Assembly (NCBI GenBank): GCA_937910875.1
Contig: CALENA010000037.1
Span: forward strand, 1-64,000
Direction: 5' to 3'
Source: an uncultured Desulfobulbaceae bacterium
GTDB taxonomy: Bacteria > Desulfobacterota > Desulfobulbia > Desulfobulbales > Desulfocapsaceae
Length of the DNA: 64,000 bases
Translations under genes and position numbers: made by a program
Shown here: positions 54,034 to 61,229 of the stretch, in pieces
How positions within the stretch are numbered: the stretch's first letter is position 1
How the letters are laid out: every line of letters begins with the position of its first letter
Notes under the pieces: generated by a model
What the model was told of the DNA's origin: nothing
The model's database searches: none
What the model saw: only the letters and a program-made list of their open reading frames with translations

Positions 54034-55337
54034 TCATCGCTGGTCAGGATGCGGATTTTGACCGTGGGCGCGGCGCAGACCTCGAGTGCGTTGATCTCAC
54101 TGATGGCCAGCTCTACTGAAGCTTCCGAGGCCTTGTGGCTGTGGATGACGATATTGACCGGCTCGTCCTGATGGCGGCTCTTCTGGATCACGGATTTGAT
54201 GGAGATGTTGTGACGGGTAAAGATTCCAGAGATGGCGCACAGGACACCCGGTTTGTCCATGGCGCTGATCCTGAAATAATAGGGGCAGGTCAGTTCGCTC
54301 ATGGGGGTGATCACTGGAGTTCCGATGTGTTCAGGCAGGTAAGAAAGGGCCGGGACCCGGTTGATCGAGTGGTTGAGGATATTGCGCCCGATGTCGACCA
54401 CGTCGGCGACCACGGCACTGCCGGTGGGCATCTTGCCGGCACCCGGCCCATAGAGCAGGACGTTGCCGACGGTATCGCCGGTGAAGTGAATGGCGTTGTA
54501 GGCCCCGTTGATATTGGCCAGCATATGTGAACAGGGGACCATGGTCGGATGGACCCGGGCCTCCACATGGTCGCCATGGTTGCGGCTGATGGCCAGCAGC
54601 TTGATTCGGCAGCCGAACTCCTTGGCAAATTCGATATCAATGGGTTCGATATTGCTGATCCCTTCGCTGTTGATGTCGGAGAGCTGGACGTGCTTGCCGT
54701 AGGCAATGGTCATGAGGATGGCCAGCTTGTGGGCGGTGTCGATGCCCTCGATATCATAGGTGGGATCGGCCTCGGCAAAGCCGAGTGCCTGGGCCTCCTT
54801 GAGGACCTCGGCAAAGGGTGTGGAATGGTCGGTCATCTGGGTGAGGATGTAGTTGGCCGTACCGTTCATGATTCCCATGATCGACAGGATTCGGTTGGCC
54901 ACCAGGCCTTCTTTCAGGGCCTTGATCACCGGAATACCGCCTCCGACACTGGCCTCGAAGCCGACCTCAACCCCGTTGGCCACGGCTGCTTCGAAGATTT
55001 CGCGACCGTGGATGGAGAGCAGGGCCTTGTTGGCCGTGACCACGTGCTTCTTGTGCCGGATGGCCTCCAGGAGGAAGGTCTTGGCCGGTTCAATGCCGCC
55101 GATCAATTCGACCACGATATCGATGTCAGGGTCGTTGAAGATGTCAGCGGCGTCGCGGCTGAGCACGGCGCTGTTCAGGTGCTCGGGTAACTGGTCTATA
55201 TTGATATCAGCCACCCGGGCCAGGGTGATGGTGGCGCCCACCCGTTGGATGAGTCGTTCCTTCTGTTCGTACAGGGTCTGGGCCAGGCCGCTCCCCACGG
55301 TGCCGAAGCCGATGAGGCCAACGCGTATCTCGTTCAT
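54030..55337 (-). CDS. hom: Homoserine dehydrogenase with ACT domain
   Basis: 435 residues. N-terminal Rossmann motif VGLIGFGTVGSGLAQ, catalytic domain with VTANKALLSIHGREIF, FEASVGGGIPVI, GIMNGTANYILTQM and the Lys-containing AKEFGCRIKLLAISR; C-terminal ACT domain (about 350-430) for allosteric threonine feedback. It makes homoserine from aspartate semialdehyde for threonine and methionine. The ATG at 55337 is used; an in-frame ATG at 55424 would add a non-homologous 29-residue tail. Confidence 0.96.
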   Translation of the reverse strand: MNEIRVGLIGFGTVGSGLAQTLYEQKERLIQRVGATITLARVADINIDQLPEHLNSAVLSRDAADIFNDPDIDIVVELIGGIEPAKTFLLEAIRHKKHVVTANKALLSIHGREIFEAAVANGVEVGFEASVGGGIPVIKALKEGLVANRILSIMGIMNGTANYILTQMTDHSTPFAEVLKEAQALGFAEADPTYDIEGIDTAHKLAILMTIAYGKHVQLSDINSEGISNIEPIDIEFAKEFGCRIKLLAISRNHGDHVEARVHPTMVPCSHMLANINGAYNAIHFTGDTVGNVLLYGPGAGKMPTGSAVVADVVDIGRNILNHSINRVPALSYLPEHIGTPVITPMSELTCPYYFRISAMDKPGVLCAISGIFTRHNISIKSVIQKSRHQDEPVNIVIHSHKASEASVELAISEINALEVCAAPTVKIRILTSDD

Positions 55338-55707
55338 GTCATTTTGTCTTGGTGATGGAATGGGTGTGACCGCAAGGGCCGGCCAGTTTAAGGTTACGGC
55401 TACAGGGTATTTGCAGTTGAACATTGTCTGTGGGGTATGGAACAGTACCCCGTTCTGAGTCGTCTTTTTTCTGTCGCCTCAGGTCGATATCAGTGGAGGA
55501 AAGTACCCCTTTTAGTGAGGAAAGTCAAAAAATATGGGGAGATATTTTTCTGGCCTCACTGTTCGTTTTGGTTTATAGTCTGATCTCGGCGTTCTTGAGT
55601 GAATGCTCATTCAGTGATGTTCTGTCAGGAATAGATACCGGCCGCAAGGGTTGGCTGGTTGCAGGTTGTGTTTTTAAGATCAAAAGCTTAGTAAAAGGAG
55701 AACAGCT
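55338..55707. other. Divergent region hom / adk
   Basis: Contains a perfect palindrome TGAATG-CT-CATTCA (55600-55613), the type bound by TetR-family regulators, and the adk ribosome site. No repeat copy or small gene was recognised. Confidence 0.5.
55600..55613. promoter_or_regulatory. TGAATG-N2-CATTCA palindrome
   Basis: Perfect 6-2-6 inverted repeat about 95 nt before the adk ATG; a candidate operator, with no regulator gene nearby. Confidence 0.3.
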
Positions 55708-56388
55708 ATGGCAGTGAATATTCTGGCCTTTGGGCCGAATGGCAGTGGTAAGGGGACCCAGGGTGCGATCGTCAAGGATAAGTACGGGAGTGCTCATATT
55801 GAGTCTGGTGCCATCTTCCGGGAGCATATCAAAGGCGGGACTGAGCTTGGCAAGAAGGCCAAGGAGTTCATCGAGCGCGGAGATCTGGTTCCCGATGATA
55901 TCACCATTCCCATGGTCCTTGAGACCCTGGCCAAATCCAAAGAGCAGGGCTGGCTCCTCGATGGTTTTCCTCGTTCAAAGGCGCAGGCCGAGGCCCTGGA
56001 TGCAGCCCTGAAAGAGGCTGGAATGAAACTTGACTACGTTCTGGAGATCAAGCTTGATCGTCAGATTGCCAAGGAGCGTATCATGGGCCGCCGTCTGTGC
56101 GCCAATGACAATAACCATCCCAACCACATCGCCTTTGATGCCATCAAGCCGGTGGAAAAAGATGGCCGTCTGGTCTGTCGGGTCTGTGGCGGTGAGCTGA
56201 GTGCCCGTGCCGATGATCAGGACGAGGGTGCCATTGGTAAACGTCATGATATCTATTATGACACCGTTACAGGAACCATGGCCGCGGTCAATTATTTCAA
56301 GGCAGCCGGCGGTTGCAAGGTTATTTCTGTTGATGGCTCCATGGGCATCAAAGAGGTGACTGCCGCGATTGTCAAACAACTCGATTGA
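55708..56388 (+). CDS. adk: Adenylate kinase
   Basis: 226 residues. P-loop GPNGSGKGTQ near the N-terminus (Asn-Gly-Ser instead of the common Pro-Gly-Ala), AMP-binding IESGAIFREHI and WLLDGFPRSKAQAEAL, and a long lid with CxNDNNHPNH...CRVCGGEL, a Cys/His set that probably binds zinc. It equilibrates ATP, ADP and AMP in the cytoplasm. AAAAGGAG precedes the ATG and a terminator follows. The lid is larger than in short-lid kinases. Confidence 0.93.
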   Translation: MAVNILAFGPNGSGKGTQGAIVKDKYGSAHIESGAIFREHIKGGTELGKKAKEFIERGDLVPDDITIPMVLETLAKSKEQGWLLDGFPRSKAQAEALDAALKEAGMKLDYVLEIKLDRQIAKERIMGRRLCANDNNHPNHIAFDAIKPVEKDGRLVCRVCGGELSARADDQDEGAIGKRHDIYYDTVTGTMAAVNYFKAAGGCKVISVDGSMGIKEVTAAIVKQLD

Positions 56389-56434
56389 TCAGGCTGACAG
56401 GATTCGAGCCGCCAGGCTTGGATTTCCTGAGGTG

Positions 56435-56474
56435 TGGGGGGTGTCGGTGCTATGGCCGGCAGCCCCTTTTTTTT
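56435..56474 (+). terminator. Intrinsic terminator after adk
   Basis: GGGG and CCCC outer arms with inner GTCGG/CCGGC, followed by eight or more T. Confidence 0.8.
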
Positions 56475-56610
56475 TGCCTTTTTGTCCTGGATATCTTAGA
56501 GTCAACCACGCGGCCATTCTTCCCGGGGACCTTGAGTTTCTTTGGCGCAGTGGATAAGGGAGCCTCAGGAGACCGGGGCATGACGCAAGAGTCAGGCCTG
56601 ATCTGTGTTT

Positions 56611-56708
56611 CGATGAAAGTTTGTCGGGGAACATCATTGGCCATAGCGAGGTAACGAATGTTCATGGTTGGTTGTGGCTGGCCATTTTGGATCAACCATG
56701 CTGGTTTG
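56611..56708 (+). repeat. R1 dispersed repeat, copy g
   Basis: More diverged copy: ATGAAAGTTTGTCGG, TTGGCCATAGCGAGG, GAATGTTCATGGTTGGTTG and ATCAACCATGCTGGTTTG. It ends about 20 nt before the gmhA start. Confidence 0.85.
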
Positions 56709-56731
56709 AATAACGATCGGCAGGAATTGAT

Positions 56732-57331
56732 GTGTCGAGTATGATCATGGAAAAAATTTTACAGCGCACATTACGAGATTCGATTGACGCCAAAGAGGCC
56801 CTTGCCCGGACTCAGTCCGAGCAGATCCTGGAGTTGGCCCGGATGATGATTGCCTGTATCCGTCGTGGCGGCAAGATCCTGATCTTCGGTAATGGCGGCA
56901 GTGCCGCGGATGCCCAGCACATGGCCGCTGAGTTTGTGAACCGCTATCTCATCAACCGGCCCCCCATGGCAGCCCTGGCACTGACCACGGACACCTCGAT
57001 TCTGACTTCGGTGGGGAATGATTTTTCCTATGATGAGATATTCCGCAAGCAGGTTCAGGCCTTGGGGCGGTCTGAGGATCTGGCCTTGGGTATTTCAACC
57101 AGTGGTCGGTCAAAGAACGTTCAGCTGGCCCTGGAGGCAGCTCGGGATATGGGGATGCAGACAGCGGCGCTGACCGGTGGGTTGGCCGGAGACGGTGGCC
57201 CGGTTGGAGCGGTCGTTGATCTGCTGCTCAATGTGCCCAGTGCCGCCACCCCCCATATTCAGGAGGCGCACATCTGGGTCGAGCATCTGTTGTGTGAACT
57301 GGTGGAGCGGGAGATTCATGGCCAGACTTGA
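56732..57331 (+). CDS. gmhA: Sedoheptulose 7-phosphate isomerase
   Basis: 199 residues, SIS domain: ILIFGNGGSAADAQHMAAEFVNRY with the GmhA-type sugar-phosphate loop, TTDTSILTSVGNDFSYDEIFRKQVQALG, GISTSGRSKNVQLAL and HIQEAHIWVEHLLCELVE. It makes D-glycero-D-manno-heptose 7-phosphate for lipopolysaccharide inner core. Start is GTG 56732 behind AGGA, with ATG 56741 and 56747 as alternatives. R1 copy g lies in its leader. Confidence 0.93.
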   Translation: MSSMIMEKILQRTLRDSIDAKEALARTQSEQILELARMMIACIRRGGKILIFGNGGSAADAQHMAAEFVNRYLINRPPMAALALTTDTSILTSVGNDFSYDEIFRKQVQALGRSEDLALGISTSGRSKNVQLALEAARDMGMQTAALTGGLAGDGGPVGAVVDLLLNVPSAATPHIQEAHIWVEHLLCELVEREIHGQT

Positions 57332-57481
57332 TTTGTCTGTTACAGGTGGGTCGGCGTCTTGGCAGATGTCGGGAGCGAGAAATGACCTTTTTTATGTTGT
57401 ATTGTGACCGGTCATTGATCGGTTTTTTAAGATAAAACTTATGAGTTTCAGGGCGATACAGTTCGTCTTGATGATGGAATA

Positions 57482-59038
57482 ATGACAGAACAGATCAAAC
57501 AAACACGGCCTGGCAAGGTCTATCTGGTGGGTGCCGGTCCCGGTGATCCCGGGTTGATTACCCTGCGTGGCAAGTATCTTCTGGAGCGGGCAGAGGTGGT
57601 GGTCTATGACTATCTGGCCACTCCCAAACTCCTCAAGTATGTGCCCAAGGGCGCCGAGCTGATCTATGCCGGCAAAAAAGGTGGCACCAAGCACACCCAT
57701 ACCCAGGAGGAGATCAACCAGATGCTGGTCGACCGGGGTCGGCAGGGCAAGATGGTGGTCCGGCTCAAGGGCGGCGATCCCTTTATTTTCGGCCGCGGCG
57801 GGGAGGAGATCGAGCAGCTGGCAGCGGCCGGGATTGCTTTTGAGGTGGTCCCCGGGGTGACTTCAGCCACGGCGGCTGCCACCTATGCCGGAATTCCCAT
57901 CACTCACCGGGAGTATACGGCCTCGGTGGCCTTTGTGACCGGTCACGAAGATCCGACCAAGAAAGACTCGAATATTGACTGGTCCAAGCTGGCTACGGGT
58001 GCCGGAACCCTGGTGATCTATATGGGGATCAAGAATCTCCCGACCATTGTTGAAAATCTGGTCAAAAATGGCCGCGATGCCCAGACCCCGGTGGCTGTGG
58101 TTCGTTGGGCCTCGACTCCGGAGCAGCATTCAGTGATCGGCACCCTGGAGACCATTGTCGACAAGGTGCGGAGCGAGGGGATCAAACCGCCGGCCCTGAT
58201 CGTGGTCGGCGAGGTCGTCAAGCTGCGCGACACCATTGACTGGTTTGAAAAACGGCCCCTGTTTGGCAAGCGCATCATGGTGACCCGGACCCGTGAACAG
58301 GCCTCGGAACTGGTGGCCGGGCTCGAGGAGGACGGGGCCAATTGCCTGGAATTTTCGACCATCCATCTTGAGCCACTGGACTCGTATGAGATTCTTGATG
58401 GCGAATTGGAGCGCATCAATGAGTATCACTGGATACTCTTTACCTCCATCAACGCGGTCAAGTACTTTTTTCATCGCCTGCATGAGCAGGGCATGGACAG
58501 CCGTGACTTGAAGGGTGTGGCTGTGGGAGCCGTGGGCCGGGCCACAGGGGATCTTCTGCTGAAGTATGGCATCCGGGTTGATCTGATCCCTGAGACCTAT
58601 ACCGCCGAAGGGTTGGCCGAGAGCCTGCTTGATCTTGGGGTTGAGGGGCGGAATATCCTGATTCCCCGTGCCCTCAAGGCTCGTGAAATTCTAACCGAGA
58701 CCCTGCGCGGGGTCGGGGCCCAGGTCATGGTGGCACCGGTTTATCAGAACGTTCCGGCCCAGGGTGACCGGGAGCAGCTGCGCCGGGTCCTGGAGAATGG
58801 AGAGGTGCATATGGTCACCTTTACCAGTTCGTCAACGGTAAATAATTTTCTGAGCTTGCTTGGAGCAAGCGATCAGGATGAACTTAACCGGTTTCTCAAA
58901 GGCGTCAAGATTGCCGCAATCGGCCCAATCACCGCCAAGACAGTCACTGACAACGGCCTGAGGGTCGATGTCCAGCCCAACGAGTATACAATTGGCGCCC
59001 TGAATCAGGCCATCGTTGAGTATTATCGCAAGAAGTGA
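57482..59038 (+). CDS. cobA-hemD: Uroporphyrinogen-III methyltransferase / uroporphyrinogen-III synthase fusion
   Basis: 518 residues. N-terminal SUMT domain (to about 260): GAGPGDPGLITLRG, the GDPFIFGRGGEE and VPGVTSATAAATYAGIPITHR loops and YMGIKNLP. C-terminal HemD domain (about 265-518): RIMVTRTREQASELVAGLEEDGANCLEFSTI, FTSINAVKYFF, and TFTSSSTVNNFL...AAIGPITAKTV. The fusion, usual in Desulfobacterota, closes and methylates uroporphyrinogen III for siroheme and cobalamin, needed for sulfite reductase. Start ATG 57482 lacks a strong ribosome site but is at the expected place. Confidence 0.96.
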   Translation: MTEQIKQTRPGKVYLVGAGPGDPGLITLRGKYLLERAEVVVYDYLATPKLLKYVPKGAELIYAGKKGGTKHTHTQEEINQMLVDRGRQGKMVVRLKGGDPFIFGRGGEEIEQLAAAGIAFEVVPGVTSATAAATYAGIPITHREYTASVAFVTGHEDPTKKDSNIDWSKLATGAGTLVIYMGIKNLPTIVENLVKNGRDAQTPVAVVRWASTPEQHSVIGTLETIVDKVRSEGIKPPALIVVGEVVKLRDTIDWFEKRPLFGKRIMVTRTREQASELVAGLEEDGANCLEFSTIHLEPLDSYEILDGELERINEYHWILFTSINAVKYFFHRLHEQGMDSRDLKGVAVGAVGRATGDLLLKYGIRVDLIPETYTAEGLAESLLDLGVEGRNILIPRALKAREILTETLRGVGAQVMVAPVYQNVPAQGDREQLRRVLENGEVHMVTFTSSSTVNNFLSLLGASDQDELNRFLKGVKIAAIGPITAKTVTDNGLRVDVQPNEYTIGALNQAIVEYYRKK

Positions 59039-59199
59039 TCCTGCGTTGCTTGGCAAGGGTGTTCGGTTATGATATGCTTGATTTGTCAGCTTTCTTTATC
59101 TGATACAAGCGGAGGGTGGTGCTGTTACAGTCGGTTGCCTGCACGGAATTTTGGTCTTGCAGGAAAGAGCTAAGAGACGTTCCATGAGGTGATCTGGAA

Positions 59200-60363
59200 A
59201 TGGTGGTTTTCTTTTTTTTCCTTCTGTTTCTGATCTGCTATCCTGTTCTGCTTTTTCCGGTTTTCCTTTTTGTTGTTGCTCGCTTTTTTAAGTCCCCGCA
59301 TCGTCCTGAGCTTCAGGATCTGCCGCAGATTTCTCTGATTATTGTCGTGCGCAATGGTGAGGAGTTTGTCCTGGAAAAAATTCGTAACAGTCTTGATCTT
59401 GATTATCCACCTGAGTTGCTCGAGATTTTGGTTGGCTCAGATGGTTCCATTGACCGTACTGTCGAGCTGGTTCGCCAGTTGGCTGATCCTCGGCTGCATT
59501 GTGTAGAGTTTACTGGGCATCGTGGCAAGATTGAGGTCTTGAACCAACTGGTATCAAAGAGCCGGGGAGAGATTCTGGTTTTTACCGATATCTCGGCCAT
59601 GCTGAGTAGTGATGTCTTGAAGAAGATGGCCCCCTGGTTCAGGGACGGGCGGGTCGGTGCGGTTGCGGCCCGGAAGATGAGCCGGATGCTACGGATCGGT
59701 AAACTGGATTGTGCAGAGAAGACCTATGGCGGATATGAGCATTTACTGCGGTACTGGGAGACCAGGATTGGTGGAGCCGTTTCCTGTGAGGGTTTTCTCT
59801 ATGGCGTGAGGCGGCAGTTGGTCCGGCCGATTCCTCCCGGGGTCAGTGATGATCTTTTTGTCTCAATGATGGTGGTGGATCAGGGAGGGCTGATTGTCTA
59901 TGATCCTGAGATTGCAGCCACTGTACCGGTGCGCGCCCGGTTGCCCGGACACGAGTTGCAGCGGAGACGACGGATTGTCTGTCAGAGTCTGCGCGGTATC
60001 TGGCGAATGCGTCGGCTCCTGAATCCCCTGCGTCAGAGCTGTTACGCCTGGATTCTGGCCTCGCATAAGCTGTTGCGTCGTTTGATCCCGGTGGCCTGGC
60101 TCGCCTTTTTTATGGTGAATCTTGTCCTGCTCCCGCAGCATCTTTTTTTCGTGATTATCTTTTCTCTGCAGGTCCTGGTGCTCTTGCTCTCTGTTGTGAA
60201 ATATTCAGGCCTCTTGAGTGGACAGCTTAAGGCTGGTTTTTTGCAACGGGCTGTGAACGCGGCCTATTATTTTTCCCTTGGTATCCTTGGCACCCTGCTC
60301 GGTCTACTGGATCTTGTCCGCGGAAGGACCCATGAGAAATGGGACCCCTTGAACAGTCAATGA
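59200..60363 (+). CDS. Membrane glycosyltransferase, family 2
   Basis: 387 residues. An N-terminal transmembrane helix, GT-A domain with ISLIIVVRNGEEFVLEKIRNSLD, EILVGSDGSIDRT, VFTDISAMLSSDVL, a QRRRRIVCQSLRG QxxRW-like motif, then two or three C-terminal helices. This is the processive or polysaccharide-forming type. Ribosome site GAGGTGATC is excellent. Its stop overlaps the deacetylase start, so an exopolysaccharide role for the pair is likely (inference). Confidence 0.85.
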   Translation: MVVFFFFLLFLICYPVLLFPVFLFVVARFFKSPHRPELQDLPQISLIIVVRNGEEFVLEKIRNSLDLDYPPELLEILVGSDGSIDRTVELVRQLADPRLHCVEFTGHRGKIEVLNQLVSKSRGEILVFTDISAMLSSDVLKKMAPWFRDGRVGAVAARKMSRMLRIGKLDCAEKTYGGYEHLLRYWETRIGGAVSCEGFLYGVRRQLVRPIPPGVSDDLFVSMMVVDQGGLIVYDPEIAATVPVRARLPGHELQRRRRIVCQSLRGIWRMRRLLNPLRQSCYAWILASHKLLRRLIPVAWLAFFMVNLVLLPQHLFFVIIFSLQVLVLLLSVVKYSGLLSGQLKAGFLQRAVNAAYYFSLGILGTLLGLLDLVRGRTHEKWDPLNSQ

Positions 60364-61175
60364 ATATCGAGACCATTATCACCAGTATCCCGTCGAACCG
60401 GCTTGAGCGGATCTGGATGAGCGGCAATCTGGTCTGGTTTCTGCGGGCTGTGCTTCTGTTGGGTGTGGTCGCGGGCCTGCTGTCCTTTTTTTTGCTCGCA
60501 CCTTCATGGTGGCTGCTGGGGGTGTTGCTGGCCGCCGTGTTCCTTTTTTATTTTTTTGCCAATCATACAGGGTTGGCTGGAGGGGTGTTTGTCCAGCCCC
60601 AGTGTTGTCTACCTGGTCTGGAGAAACGGATCGCCCTGACCTTTGATGACGGGCCCAATGCGGAGTGGACGGCCAGGATTCTTGATGTCCTGAAGGCGCA
60701 TGGAGTTCCGGGGACGTTTTTTCTCCTGGGGAAACATGCGGAGCAGTATCCGCACCTGGTGAACAGGCTCCGTGCTGAGGGGCATGAACTGGCCAGTCAC
60801 GGCTATTCGCACCGGAAGATGTCTGTCCTGGGGCGTGCTGAAATTGTGTGGGAACTGACGAGAACAGAGGCCTTGATCGGTTGGCAGGGGAGTGGTCCGC
60901 GTCCGCTGTTCAGGCCGCCGCATGGCCGCAAGTCGCCTCTTCTGGAATGGCTGCTCAGACGGTCAGGAATCCGGCTGGTTCATTGGAGTCTGTCGCCTAA
61001 AGACTGGAAGGAGATTCCATCGACAGCAGTGCTTGAGCGGATGTTGCGTTTTGTTGAGGCTGGTTCGATCATTCTGCTCCATGATTCACCCAATGCCCTG
61101 GCCGTGCTGCCCGAATTTATCGGTGCCATGAAGGCCCGTGACTACACCTTTGTCACGGTCAGTTCTGTATCCTGA
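60360..61175 (+). CDS. Membrane-anchored polysaccharide deacetylase
   Basis: About 271 residues. Two hydrophobic segments at the N-terminus, then the CE4 NodB domain: IALTFDDGPNAEWTARILD with the metal/catalytic Asp pair, HELASHGYSHRKMSVL (HxxxH motif), RPLFRPPHGRKSP and ILLHDSPN. It removes acetyl groups from a polysaccharide at the outer face of the membrane. The ATG at 60360 overlaps the transferase stop as ATGA; ATG 60339 is also possible. Confidence 0.87.
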   Translation: MNIETIITSIPSNRLERIWMSGNLVWFLRAVLLLGVVAGLLSFFLLAPSWWLLGVLLAAVFLFYFFANHTGLAGGVFVQPQCCLPGLEKRIALTFDDGPNAEWTARILDVLKAHGVPGTFFLLGKHAEQYPHLVNRLRAEGHELASHGYSHRKMSVLGRAEIVWELTRTEALIGWQGSGPRPLFRPPHGRKSPLLEWLLRRSGIRLVHWSLSPKDWKEIPSTAVLERMLRFVEAGSIILLHDSPNALAVLPEFIGAMKARDYTFVTVSSVS

Positions 61176-61229
61176 GGTTCCCTGCCTGACACTCAAGTGC
61201 GGTCGGACAGGTTGGGAGAAAGGGGCGGG

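Larger units (their letters stand above)
56389..56731. other. adk-gmhA spacer
   Basis: Holds the adk terminator (56435-56474) and R1 copy g (56611-56708). The 136 nt between them contain no recognised element. Confidence 0.65.
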
